From Antedon mediterranea (Eukaryota > Echinodermata > Crinoidea > Comatulida > Antedonidae): a DNA stretch of 64,000 nucleotides. The DNA lies in NCBI RefSeq assembly GCF_964355755.1, contig NC_092672.1:28018501-28082500 (forward strand), written 5' to 3'. The translations under genes were made by a program, and so were the position numbers. Under the pieces are notes generated by a model. It saw nothing but the letters and a program-made list of their open reading frames with translations. It made no database searches and had not been told where the DNA came from. Below are positions 1 to 10,285 of the stretch, in pieces (position 1 is the stretch's first letter; each line of letters opens with the position of its first letter).

Positions 1-269
1 CGTACCCCCTTCCCCTATCCTTTAATCTATATACAGTAATCCTGGATCCTCCCCGGGTGGTGGTAATGACTGCAACAAAATTTAGGTGCAATCAATTGAA
101 AAAAAGAAAGGTTTTTTGGTAATGTTATGGTGCTCCATGCTCTATTTTTAGGCCCTTTTCAAAATTCTAAAACAATTTCTTTCAAATGTAAAAAACAAAA
201 TTAAATCTGTTTCCAGCAAATATTTCATGCTAAATATAATAATTTAATAATAGTAATAACAACAATACT

Positions 270-2306
270 GTAGAAGGATTACGGTCGAAGCGGCCGCCAA
301 CCAAAGCGGCCGCTAGTTCAATAACGGTAATTTGTATGGAACGCCGTGTGCGCTTTGATTGTCGTTGTTTTGTAATTTTTGATTGTCAATTTTTTCGATC
401 GACAGGTTTTCTTTTACTCGGATGTAAATAACAACCTACATTATTAATATTATGTAATTTATTCTCTTTTTTTACAGATTGCATGTGATACGTTCTTTTA
501 AACGAAATGGCGAATCGATGATTACTTACTTTAACTGTTTAATAAAGTCAATAAAATACATTCTGGTGTTTGTATTGTATATTAATATAATATATAATAA
601 GCCAATTATTAAGAATAATATATATATTTTTTCAATAAAGTATATCAAAATATATATATTTGTTATTGTATATTGCAAGTGTCTGAACGGTACGGTAATT
701 AATTACGCAAATTTCTGCTAATAACTCGACTGGCGGCCGGCCAGGAATAGTGCTGTAGAAGGTCGCGTTTTCTTCTTCACGTTGCTTTATTGAAAACACA
801 AACAATGTATTACAATGGAATAACACTTAAATATATAACACACCCTATTACTAATCATTAAAAACAAGATTCGATAGTATAGTGTAAACGAGATATAAAA
901 ATTTGGCAATACCGTACGTAAATTATTATTGCAATACTGTATAAAGATTCGATGTAAATGAGATATAAAGATTCGGCAATACCGTACGTAAATTATTAAT
1001 GCAATACTGTATAAAGATTCGATAGTATGTAAATGAGATATAAATATTCGGCAATACCGTTACGTAAATTATTAATGCAATACTGTATAAAGATTCGATA
1101 GTATGTAAATGAGATATAAAGATTCGGAAATACCTTACGTAAATTATTAATGCATTACTGTAAAAAGATTCGATAATATATGTAAATGAGATATAAAGAT
1201 TTGGCAATACCGTACGTAAATTATTAATGCAATACTGTATGAAGATTCGATAGTATGTAAATGAGATATAAAAATTCGACAATATCGTACGTAAATTATT
1301 AATGCAATACTGTATGAAGATTTGATAGTATGTAAATGAGAAAGATTCGGCAATACCGTACGTAAATTATTAATGCAATACTGTATGAAGATTCGATAGT
1401 ATGTAAATGAGATATAAAGATTCGACAATACCGTACGTAAATTATTATTGCAATACTGTATCAAGATTCAATAGTATGTAAACGAGATATAAATATTCGG
1501 CAATACCTTACGTAAATTATTAATGCAATACTGTATAAAGATTCAATACTGTAGTATGTAAACGAGATATAAAGATTCGGCAATACCGTACGTAAATTAT
1601 TAATGCAATACTGTATGAAGATTCGATAGTATGTAAATGAGATATAAAGATTCGGCAATACCGTACGTAAATTATTAATGCAATACTGTATCAAGATTCG
1701 ATAGTATGTAAATGAGATATAAAAATTCGACAATACCGTACGTAAATTATTAATGCAATACTGTATGAATATTCGATTGTATGTAAATGAGATATAAATA
1801 TTCGGCAATACCGTATGTAAATTATTAATGCAATACTGTATAAAGATTCGATAGGAGAGTGCTCAAGAAACGTCGGGTCAGTTCAACGTTGTTTTTTTCC
1901 TTCACTGCCAACATATTTTTTTTTAAAAAGAGATATAAATAAACAAATAAATAGTACGTAAATGAGACATAAAGGTTCAATAGTATGTAGATTATGATGC
2001 AAACGTAAATTATTAATGATTCGATAGTATATGTAAATATATTTAGTTAGTTAATATTAAAATACAAATAAAATATACATTGATTTATCGGCAGGCAAAA
2101 TTAATTATTATAGCAATATAAAGATTCGATAGTACATGATTTGGCTTATATTTATTGGTTTGACCATACATACAGCTGTAACTCAACTCGCCATGGCGTT
2201 GACAACGACAATCAAAGATTAAAGCGCACATGGCGTTCCATATAAATGACGATATTAAACTGGCGGCCGCTTTCGTTGCCGGCCGCTTCGACCATACTCC
2301 CTGTAC
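270..2306. mobile_element. Non-autonomous TIR transposon with GGCCGC-rich ends
   Basis: The two ends form an imperfect terminal inverted repeat of about 100 bp. The left end (270-372) and the reverse complement of the right end (2203-2306) share GGTCGAAGCGGCC, a second GCGGCCGC block, TATGGAACGCC, GTGCGCTTT and GATTGTCGTTG in the same order. No transposase-like reading frame lies between them; most of the interior is a 75-bp minisatellite. A further GGCGGCCGGCCA followed by TGTAGAAGGTCG at 731-766 resembles the end sequence and may mark a nested or rearranged end. No convincing target-site duplication is visible, so the exact ends and the superfamily are open. Confidence 0.7.
866..1855. repeat. 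75-bp minisatellite, about 13 units
   Basis: Tandem units of about 75 bp begin AAGATTCGATAGTATGTAAA, continue through GAGATATAAAGATTCGGCAA and end near TTAATGCAATACTGTATA. Each unit contains two diverged versions of an AAGATTCG half-motif. Units vary by substitutions and by short indels near 1335 and 1545. Eroded monomers continue to about 2050. The period is a multiple of three, so long open frames arise on the minus strand by chance; these are not genes. Confidence 0.9.
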
Positions 2307-4130
2307 AACACCTTCTTTAGACCACCTAATATTCAAATTAATCAAATGAGGGGAAATATACATAATTAAGGAACTTAGGAAGCACTACCTGGCAACACCT
2401 ATTCAGGGGACACCCCTATCTATAATGTGAATACCTTTTTTGGTCCTGAGGATGTCCCTTCATAGCGGTTCTATTCTACTGTATTGAGCACAATTGAAAA
2501 AAATAATTTCTATACATTTCGAAAGCATACAGTAACATTCCAAAAATTTGCATCATGTTTTTTAATTATCACTGAACGCCGACGATGATTTATTGTTTAT
2601 CTCACACCCAGTATATTGTATATTGTCCAAATCTTATTATGAACTAATAAACTAAAAGATAAATACTTACATCTGCTACTGTTTGCGCCAAAGAAGAAAG
2701 ACTTGTATAAAAAAGAGTAAATATAAATAAAGTTAGAATGGCCATCGTCCACTGCAGTCAGAGTTGAGGAATTCCAATGCTATCCGTAGCCGATACCACC
2801 AGGCTGTGGTTGAACCGCTGGCTAATTTGTGTCGATACCAGCCTCGACACACAGTATGCACTTAAGCACCAGAAATAAAGATGTTCCAAGGAATATCCTT
2901 TCTTGTGGTCCGATAGATTGAAAAAGAACCACTTTTAGCCCTCTTTAAATGAGAGAACTAAGGTAACAATCCTCGACTCTACCCTGCTTGACTGGACGGG
3001 TAAAAAATTAGGGTTGTCTAAAACCAGTGAATTATCGAGGGCCACAAAATCACTCAAGCGTGTAATGTAGTTACTAAAACATGTGTGAAAGCTGTTCCAA
3101 GAGAGCAACCTAAACTTGTAGACTTAATGAATTTACCATTAAATACAAGCGAGTAAAACCTAAAAATTACGTTACGATCAACAATTACAACGAAATTTTA
3201 CTTTGTTCAAAACAATTTCAGTATACGACTAATAGGAAATAAGTTAACAATACATAGATGGAGGGAGTGAGCGCACACCATGTACAGGATACTGAATATT
3301 GATTGGCTGATAAAGTTTGAAACTAAATAGCTATGTGTCATAGCGCTACTAAAGTATAAATACCGTACTGTAGTTTCTATTCCTGCTGTTAGAAAAAGCC
3401 GCAGACAGACGAATTGTTTAGCCATGACTTATAATTTATTAAAAGTACCTGCTTCACGTTCACGTGTTTATTTATCTTTTTTATAAACAAACCATTATAA
3501 TGTTGCTTATCTTGTTTGCGGTATGATACATACAAATTATCTCAAATTGATTACAAGTCGGAATAGGTATCCACAACACTAATAAATAATGTGTATTCCC
3601 CAGAATAGTATGTTTATGTTTTGTAATGAATGTTGTCTAATACCGTTAATTCACGGCGTACATAAAGAAAAAATAAAGAACACAAACATGTTACTCGAAT
3701 TAATACCTGTGAGTTGTTGCTATCATTACTTACATTAAAATTCAACTTTTTAGAAAGAAAAAATACAACACAAGAACTGATAAAATACAGTAAATTCACG
3801 TCAATCAATGAATTCTACAAATAGAAATGTTTGTAATACAATATATAATATATCTCTATGCTTATTCGAGAAAATATATAAAGGTCCCGGGGAGTTTTTT
3901 TAGTGGGGTTTATTCGAGAAAAAGTGGGGTGAGTAATCGGTAATCAAGTTATACATTTACTGTATGCATATTTTTTACGGTAGATAAACGACGATAACAA
4001 TTTAATGATCAAATAATGATAATAAAGTAATGATAATAAGTATTGGTTGGTACTGTAATTTGGTAATAATTACATAGAGGGCGGTAATTGCAAAAGAAAA
4101 ACTGTCATTACCAAAACCAACTTCTAACTT
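2307..4130. other. Non-coding stretch, nothing recognised
   Basis: AT-rich DNA with no supported gene or RNA. Short frames on both strands have no family resemblance. Near 3855-3930 the words TTTATTCGAGAAAA and GTGGGGT occur twice, a minor local duplication. Confidence 0.5.
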
Positions 4131-4261
4131 CGTCGTCCTGTAGTATATTCATGCTAAATCCGAGCTCAATACTACAACGAAAGGGAGGAGTATTTACCGA
4201 TTACACAAAATAAATATTTAAAAAAATAATAAAAATAAGATATACTGTGTATAATTATCAT

Positions 4262-4677
4262 ATTGCGTAAAGGACGCCTTGAAACTTTCATCCGTCGGGC
4301 TGGTAAAATGATTGGTCTGGAACTGCCTTCCTTTACCGATGTGCACCTAGAACACCTCCAGAAAGATTTCGAACGCATTGAGTCGGATGCCTCTCATCCT
4401 CTCCACAAAGTAATCATAGACCAACTTAATCCAAATGGTAGATTGAGGCTCCTCAGTGTGAAAACAAATCGATTTGCTAAATCCTTTATTCCCTCCGGTA
4501 TCATCTAGTACAACAGGAAGTCAAGAAGATAATTTTATCTTGTAATTTTTTAGATGTTTTTATAAGAATGGTTTTATGCTATATTTGTTTTTATTGTGTG
4601 TTCTTTGTTATTATGATGAGCAATGAATTTCCTTTTTGAGGATCAATAAAAGTTATCTTATCTTATCTTATCTTATA
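4262..4677 (+). mobile_element. 5'-truncated CR1/jockey-type LINE 3' end
   Basis: The open frame to 4508 gives the typical C-terminal tail of a non-LTR reverse transcriptase: RRAGKMIGLELPSFTDVHLE, then HPLHKVIIDQ, then GRLRLLSVKTNRFAKSFIPS. After the stop comes a short 3' UTR with AATAAAAG and a TTATC repeat tail (4652-4676), the usual 3' tail style of such LINEs. The flanks match the tRNA repeat unit: ATATTGCGTA on the left and TACACTACTTTTCACC on the right, contiguous in other units as GCGTATACAGTACTTTTCACC. It is therefore an insertion into one unit. Confidence 0.75.
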
Positions 4678-4709
4678 CACTACTTTTCACCATAAAGTTA
4701 AAAAAAAAA

Positions 4710-4784
4710 GGTTTCGCCCGGGCTCGAACCAGGTACCTTCTGCGTGTTTTTAAGTAAACGTGATAACCACTACGCCAACAAGCC
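4710..4784 (-). pseudogene. tRNA-Val-like pseudogene (form A, copy 1)
   Basis: Read on the minus strand, it has a tRNA-Val layout with an A box (TGGCGTAGTGG) and a B box (GGTTCGAGCCC), and ends CGAAACC followed by a run of nine T, a Pol III terminator. The anticodon arm carries an insertion (TTACTTAAAAACACGC), and the acceptor 5' strand GGCTTGT pairs at only four of seven positions. It is probably dead. Confidence 0.7.
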
Positions 4785-4937
4785 GCATATAACTACATAG
4801 CGCTGTGGTGTGTGTCACACATTGTGGCTTCCTAATTAAACAAATTAATTAACAAACAAGCACGAATGTGCAATACTCGGGGTACAGCGAAAGAAGCTGT
4901 ATACAGACGTATACAGTTAGAAAGTTAAAGAAAAATA

Positions 4938-5008
4938 GGTTTCGCCAGGGCTCGAACCGGGACCTTCTGCGTGTTACGCAGACTTGACAACCACAACACT
5001 ACGAAACC
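4938..5008 (-). tRNA. tRNA-Val(AAC)-like gene (form B, copy 1)
   Basis: This is the best preserved copy. The minus strand starts GGTTTCG and ends CGAAACC, a perfect seven-pair acceptor stem. The anticodon stem TCTGC/GCAGA is perfect around loop GTAACAC, giving anticodon AAC. The B box GGTTCGAGCCC is intact (plus-strand 4948-4958). A T5 Pol III terminator follows within three bases. One T-stem mismatch and a weak D-stem pair are the only defects. It may be an active valine tRNA gene or a recent tRNA-derived repeat. Confidence 0.7.
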
Positions 5009-5218
5009 TCTTACATTAAAATTGTGGGTTACAGAAAGTTTTTTAATCCATTTAAATTACAAATAAATGGTAATAAGCACAAAGCAAAATAAACATGTGT
5101 AAAAGTGATAATTACCGATTACACAAAATAAGTATTTTAAAAAATAATAATAAGATATACTGTGTATAATTATCATATTGCGTATACAGTACTTTTCACC
5201 ATAAAGTTTAAAAAAAAA

Positions 5219-5290
5219 GGTTTAGCCCGGGCTCGAACCAGGTACCTTCTGCGTATTGAGCAAACGTGATAACCACTACGCCAAGAAGCC
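5219..5290 (-). pseudogene. tRNA-Val-like copy (form A, copy 2)
   Basis: Same layout as the other form A copies, with an intact B box and a T-run straight after the 3' end. The anticodon loop reads TCAATAC instead of TTAACAC, losing U33 and changing the anticodon. The 3' acceptor strand is CTAAACC instead of CGAAACC. Probably non-functional as a valine tRNA. Confidence 0.65.
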
Positions 5291-5452
5291 GCATATAACT
5301 ACATAACGCTGTGGTGTGTGTCACACATTGTGGCTTCTTAATTAAACAAATTAATTAACAAAAAAGCACGAATGTGCAATACTCGGGGTACAGCGAAAGA
5401 AGCTGTATACAGACGTATACAGTTATTTCACCATAAAGTAAAAGAAACCCGA

Positions 5453-5524
5453 GGTTTCGCCAGGGCTCGAACCGGGACCTTCTGCGTGTTAAGCAGACTT
5501 GACAACCACTACACTACGAAAACC
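5453..5524 (-). tRNA. tRNA-Val(AAC)-like gene (form B, copy 2)
   Basis: Form B with anticodon loop TTAACAC (AAC), stem TCTGC/GCAGA and intact B box. One extra T in the 5' acceptor strand (GGTTTTCG) makes a bulge. The bases after the 3' end, CGGGTTTC, lack the clean T-run seen in copy 1, so termination and function are doubtful. Confidence 0.55.
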
Positions 5525-5738
5525 ACTTACACTAAAAATGTGGGTTACAGAAAGTTTTTTAATCCATTTAAATTACAAATAAATATGGTAATAAGCACAA
5601 AGAAAAATAAACATGTGTAAAAGTGATAATTACCGATTACACAAAATAAGTATTTAAAAAAATAATAAAAATAAGATATACTGTGTATAATTATCATATT
5701 GCGTATAGAGTACTTTTCACCATAACGTTTAAAAAAAA

Positions 5739-5810
5739 GGTTTCGTCCGGGCTCGAACCAGGTACCTTCTGCGTGTTAAGCAAACGTGATAACCACTACG
5801 CCAAGAATCC
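5739..5810 (-). tRNA. tRNA-Val(AAC)-like sequence (form A, copy 3)
   Basis: Form A with anticodon loop TTAACAC (AAC), B box GGTTCGAGCCC and an immediate T8 terminator. The acceptor pairs at five of seven positions and the T-stem has a mismatch (CCGGA). It is tRNA-shaped but imperfect, and may be a decaying gene. Confidence 0.55.
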
Positions 5811-6159
5811 GCATATAACCATATAACTACATAACGCTGTGGTGTGTGTCACACATTGTGGCTTCTTAATTAAACAAATTAATTAACAAAAAATTAAAAA
5901 TCCGGCTCTATAGATTTGAGGACATGTCCCTGTAGTATGTTCATGCCAAATCCCAGCTCAATACTACAACGAATAAGGGAGGAGTAGTACTTTAAAAATC
6001 GCACTTTTTACTCAATAGTGTCCAGATGGAGGAAGAAGAGGAGAAAATGAGTAAGTCCTAGACTCGGGTACCCCGAGTAAAAAGCACGAATGTGCAATAC
6101 TCGGGGTACAGAGAAAGAAGCTGTATACAGACGTATACAGTTAAAGTTAAAGAAAAATA

Positions 6160-6230
6160 GGTTTCGCCAGGGCTCTAACCGGGACCTTCTGCGTGTTAAG
6201 CAGATTTGACAATCACTACACTACGAAACC
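6160..6230 (-). pseudogene. tRNA-Val-like pseudogene (form B, copy 3)
   Basis: The acceptor stem is perfect (GGTTTCG/CGAAACC) and the anticodon is AAC, but the T-loop/B box is mutated from TTCGA to TTAGA. This should weaken TFIIIC binding and tRNA folding. A T5 terminator follows. Confidence 0.65.
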
Positions 6231-6446
6231 CACTTACACTAAAAATGTGGGTTACAGAAAGTTTTTTAATCCATTTAAATTACAAATAAATATGGTAATA
6301 AGCACAAAGAAAAATAAACATGTGTAAAAGTGATAAGTACCGATTACACAAAATAAGTATTTAAAAAAATAATAAAAATAAGATATACTGTGTATAATTA
6401 TCATATTGCGTATACAGTACTTTTCACCATAAAGTTTAAAAAAAAA

Positions 6447-6518
6447 GGTTTCGTCCGGGCTCGAACCAGGTACATTCTGCGTGTTAAGCAAACGTGATAA
6501 CCACTACGCCAAGAAGCC
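6447..6518 (-). tRNA. tRNA-Val(AAC)-like sequence (form A, copy 4)
   Basis: Form A, last unit of the array. Anticodon AAC and B box are intact and a T-run directly follows the 3' end. The acceptor 5' strand GGCTTCT pairs at five of seven positions and the variable region reads AATGTACC. Same status as copy 3. Confidence 0.55.
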
Positions 6519-6830
6519 GCATATAACCATATAACTACATAACGCTGTGGTGTGTGTCACACATTGTGGCTTCTTAATTAAACAAATTAATTAACAAAAA
6601 ATTAAAAATCCGGCTCTATAGCTTTGAGGACATGTCCCTGTAGTATATTCATGCCAAATCCCAGCTCAATACTACAACTAATAATGGAGGAGTAGTACTT
6701 TAAAAATCGCACTTTTACTCAATAGTGTCCAGATGGAGGAGGAGAAAATGAGTAAGTCCTATACTCGGGTACCCCGAGTAAAAATAAACCGTTTACGTTA
6801 CTGTAAAATAAAAATCGTCATATCTCCCTC

Positions 6831-7494
6831 TATAGTTTTAAAACAATCATATACATTTCCTTGTAGGCCTATTTATTTATTTGGAATTACACCTTTAGAT
6901 CGGTGGCACACTTAGCACAAAGGTGCATCCTTCACAAATAACAATATAAGTATAACAATTAATGAATTACATACAGAAAAATATAAAGGCAAAAACAACT
7001 ATCAACCCCTATCCTACCCCCCCCCCCCCCATTTTAAATCGATACAGACAATAGATCACTACTTTACACAAATGAATACAGAAATAGTAAAAGTGTATTT
7101 AATAAAATCAACTGATAAACACAGCTTATTACGAACCCACCAACTCCCTCCCACACCCCTTTTCAATTTACTTAATGTAGCAATGTAGATAACATAGTTA
7201 TTAAAACAAATGCCTCATAGTCGTGGTCCGTGAAAATTCAGCTAACAATTGTCAGTTATTTATTCCACGCAATTAAACTTCTGCTCGTAGAGACAGTTGG
7301 CAAAGCAGGTCAGTTAGACCAAGATAAAATCGGTACCAAAAGACTTATCTTTATTTAAATGACCTTTATACCTAGTAAGGATCAGTAGTGTCAATATTAG
7401 TTATGAATAGTTATGAATATTGTACATTTATGTGTTGCTGACAATCCCGTTAATTAGAAAGAAGTTTGTGTAGTACAGCATTACTGAACAGAAT
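6831..7494. other. Non-coding stretch with C homopolymer
   Basis: Nothing gene-like is seen. A C-run of about 12-13 bases lies at 7018-7030. The ACCTTTAGATCGG...GGTGCATCCT part near 6890-6935 looks like a reversed LINE or SINE 3' end but is too short to assign. Confidence 0.4.
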
Positions 7495-9513
7495 TATGGC
7501 AACTGTCGATAAATCAAGCCGTGTTGAAATAGATACAATTGCTGATGAGTTTCTTAAGATGGCTATGGATCAAGAAGTCTTGATATTGCTTGTATTCGAG
7601 TTTACCAGAAACTATGCGATATTGCTTTTAATCAATTACTTATGGCACGCCAGGACGGACATAACTATGACAAGTTGACCTCGCGCGAACGATCAATTCT
7701 GGTGGGGAGATTTTACGAAGCTATGCCTCATAAAATATGTGGGGATGAAGATATCATGTTCAGCACCTCAATTAATCCAGTTGTATTGGCCATATGAACC
7801 AGCAAGGAAGTACCATAAAAGTGGTTATGTAATGGCTGAGCAGAATACAAATGATGAACCGGCTTTCTTTAAACTGAATGTAAACAGCAACTGGCCCTTG
7901 GATGAGTCAAGGAAAAATCATGTTAATAACAATGGTTATATGATGTCTGAAGCTTTCATAGAGGCATTTGTGTCCGCAAATCAAGATCAATTTATTAAAC
8001 AAGGCCCTTCACTTGAATCACCTTCCACTACACAGGACCTCGTGCTTTGTTTAAAATGCCAGTCTAATTCGTTGCATTCATCAGATTCTATCAAAAGAGA
8101 AAGACTAAATAACTGGCCAACAAATATCTGTTAGTTGCTGTTGGAAATCCAACTAGTAAATCAAAAGAAATTGAGTGGAGGTTATCGCTTTCCTTAGCGG
8201 AAAGAGAACTCTGTTTTTGCTAGATGCATGTGTGCCCTTAGGGCAATCAAATGTTCAAAGTAAATACACTTATTTAGTGTATCGGATCAACCAACACCAT
8301 TCTGTTCTTACTTTATTAAGAGAGCATGCTTCTGGATGTGTGAGACTTTTCTTCCTAAAGGTCATAGCACCATGGACTTAATCAGGGAGACACTTGATTG
8401 GTTGATAAAATGCAATCAACAAAGAGAACTTCCTCATTACAGTACTTTATTCAGAAACAAAATTTAATTGGACATTTATCAAATAAAAGTTGTGAAGAAG
8501 TGAAAGCTTCATTGATTGAAGTTAAACCCGGCCTTTGGAGCAATGTGATGTCAAGTGTTGCTGTTGCAACTGCTGACTTTTTGAACGTTTATGTCGATAA
8601 TCAAAACCTTTAATCTATGACACTTAACAGTCCTGGGTACTAGGCAAAACTGGAGTGTTCACTGCTGAGTAAAACAGACGACATTGAGATGATGAACAAT
8701 GTTTTAATAAAGAATAAACATGATTTTATCCCCGAAAAATTACTTCTACGTTTAACTACATTGCATTTTACCGTATTTGATTCAATCATAAGAAAATACA
8801 TATCTAGAGGAGTTGATGCATTGGAAATTCTTGAACTTAAACTAGAAGATATGATTAATGTATCAGTCTTAGAAAGTGATGACAATATAGTACCAAGTGA
8901 CTATCAAGAATGTTTTTAAGCATAGTTTGTATTGCTGTTTAGGAGACGCTTACATAGGATTATTGAAATATTTAAAAAGCACTGGGAGAAACGATCTAGA
9001 TGACTACCTCAATAAGCCATTAGAATATTATGAGAAAGCATCAGAGTTTGTTCACCCTGATGGATGGAGTGATCAGGGTATAGGTACTCAGCAGATTGTG
9101 TGATTATTTATTACTATTTAATGAATGATAAGGAAAAACTGAAAGAGATGCTTTCCAAGTTTGAACCAGTTCTTAGCAAAGTCAAACGAGACAAAGATGC
9201 AATGGCGAAACCAAGAAACGTTATAATAGGTAATTCTAATGCAACACACGTAGACAATTATGCTTGGGAGAACATCGATAACTACCTACTTAGTCTTGTT
9301 AAAGGTTTAGAGACTTTAAACATTAATCCAATTGTTTTCATTTTGTATGTAAACGCAAAACTATCTCTTTTAAAAGAGGGAGACATGCAAGAAGTATACG
9401 ACAAGAAATCGACTTTGGCTGTGATTCAATATGCAGATCATGAGACAACACAAACATTGATTAAAACTATAGAACGCTTGTGTTACTATCGGTCGGTCCC
9501 AGATGGTCGCTAA
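7495..9513 (+). pseudogene. Mab-21/cGAS-like receptor family pseudogene
   Basis: Intronless coding remains spread over all three frames. The start MATVDKSSRVEIDTIADEFL is followed, after a frameshift near 7580, by VYQKLCDIAFNQLLMARQDG and GDEDIMFS, then SGYVMAEQ and ESRKNHVNNNGYMMSEAFIE. Near 8128-8220 comes VAVGNPTSKSKEIEWRLSLS, then LAERELCF, then DLIRETLDWLIKCNQQRELP and FIQKQNLIGHLSNKSCEE. The WRLSLSLAE block and the LLDWLIKC...LPHYFI...NLI..L block are typical of Mab-21 domains, found in MID51, cGAS and cGAS-like receptors. The C-terminal part (8689-9513) is helical and TPR-like, without clear motifs. At least six frameshifts or stops make it inactive. The lack of introns suits a retrocopy or a single-exon family member. 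Confidence 0.7.
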
Positions 9514-9827
9514 TGATAAATAGGAACATAGGCCTACAATATGCATTTTATTAGTGCATAATGTGTACGAAAAATTTAAATCAATGTTTAGTACAACATT
9601 TCATTCTGTTTGATGGCCCTAACATAATCACATTTTATCCTGAACTTCTTGATATCTGTAGATATGAACGTACTGCCAAAGATATCGTATGTTAAAAGTA
9701 ATCAATACAGTCTAGATGACTTGCGATAGTCTATCTAGTGACAGTTGCAAAATCGGGTGCGATGTGAGTTTCAACAAACTTGTGACCGTTCATATAATGC
9801 ATGCACCGTGATGCATTTGTTAAAAAT

Positions 9828-9905
9828 TAGCATGAGTATTGAGATGATAGCTATGGTACGCCAAATACAACAAGCAGCATTGATCAATTGAACGAATCTG
9901 TATGA
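9828..9905 (+). pseudogene. Eroded relic of SLC17 second exon
   Basis: The words CATGAGTATTG, GATGATAGCTATGGTACGCC, ACAACAA, AGCA, TGATCAATTG and ATCTGTA occur in the same order as in the SLC17 exons at 27770-27903 and 43793-43926, with small deletions and an in-frame stop. It is the third and oldest copy of that exon in the window and lies upstream of fibrinogen-related gene A, just as the second copy lies upstream of gene B. Confidence 0.65.
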
Positions 9906-10285
9906 TTGTACAGAACTTACTAACACCACCACTTACTTTAATCAATGGCACTCCAAAAGTGCATACCTCCGCCTACTGTAAAATCCCCATAAGATTTTGA
10001 ATGTGAGTTTGGTGTAATGGTTACGGTATGTATGTATTTATCCACTAAAATTTATTTATTTTAATATCCAGATGCGACTTCTTCTTCTCTTCTTAAACAG
10101 CTCTGCTTCATATTATGCCATGCCTAGCCTAGCCCGACGGCGGATTAGGCCAACTAAAACTATCGAAGTTGTTCTGGATATCTGCATCTTTACAATTCTG
10201 ACATATAACGCGTGTTCTCAATATTGTGAACGATACAATTTGAGAGATCGAAGGAGGTGGCGTCGTAAGCATAAAGTAAAAATTT
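9906..10285. other. Non-coding stretch, nothing recognised
   Basis: AT-rich DNA between the SLC17 exon relic and the LINE. The short frame at 10072-10287 has no family resemblance. GTTTGGTGTAATGGTTACGG near 10008-10027 is weakly like a tRNA A box, but no B box follows. Confidence 0.35.

Larger units (their letters stand above)
4131..6830. repeat. Tandem array of tRNA-bearing units
   Basis: A long unit is repeated three to four times with a period of about 510-520 bp, lengthened to about 708 bp in the last unit. It holds two different minus-strand tRNA-Val-like sequences (forms A and B), a shared AT-rich stretch containing AAGATATACTGTGTATAATT, and in the longer version a block with CCAGCTCAATACTACAAC and the hairpin ACTCGGGTACCCCGAGT. 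The first unit is interrupted by a LINE tail (4262-4677). Copies differ by scattered substitutions and small indels, as expected from unequal crossing-over followed by drift. Confidence 0.85.

Noticed and set aside
926-1808. Long minus-strand frames with a repeated 25-residue pattern
   Set aside because: They result from the 75-bp repeat period being divisible by three; there is no start context and no domain, and the frame depends on the repeat.
866-1855. CRISPR-like array
   Set aside because: Units are contiguous 75-bp tandem copies with no unique spacers, in animal DNA.
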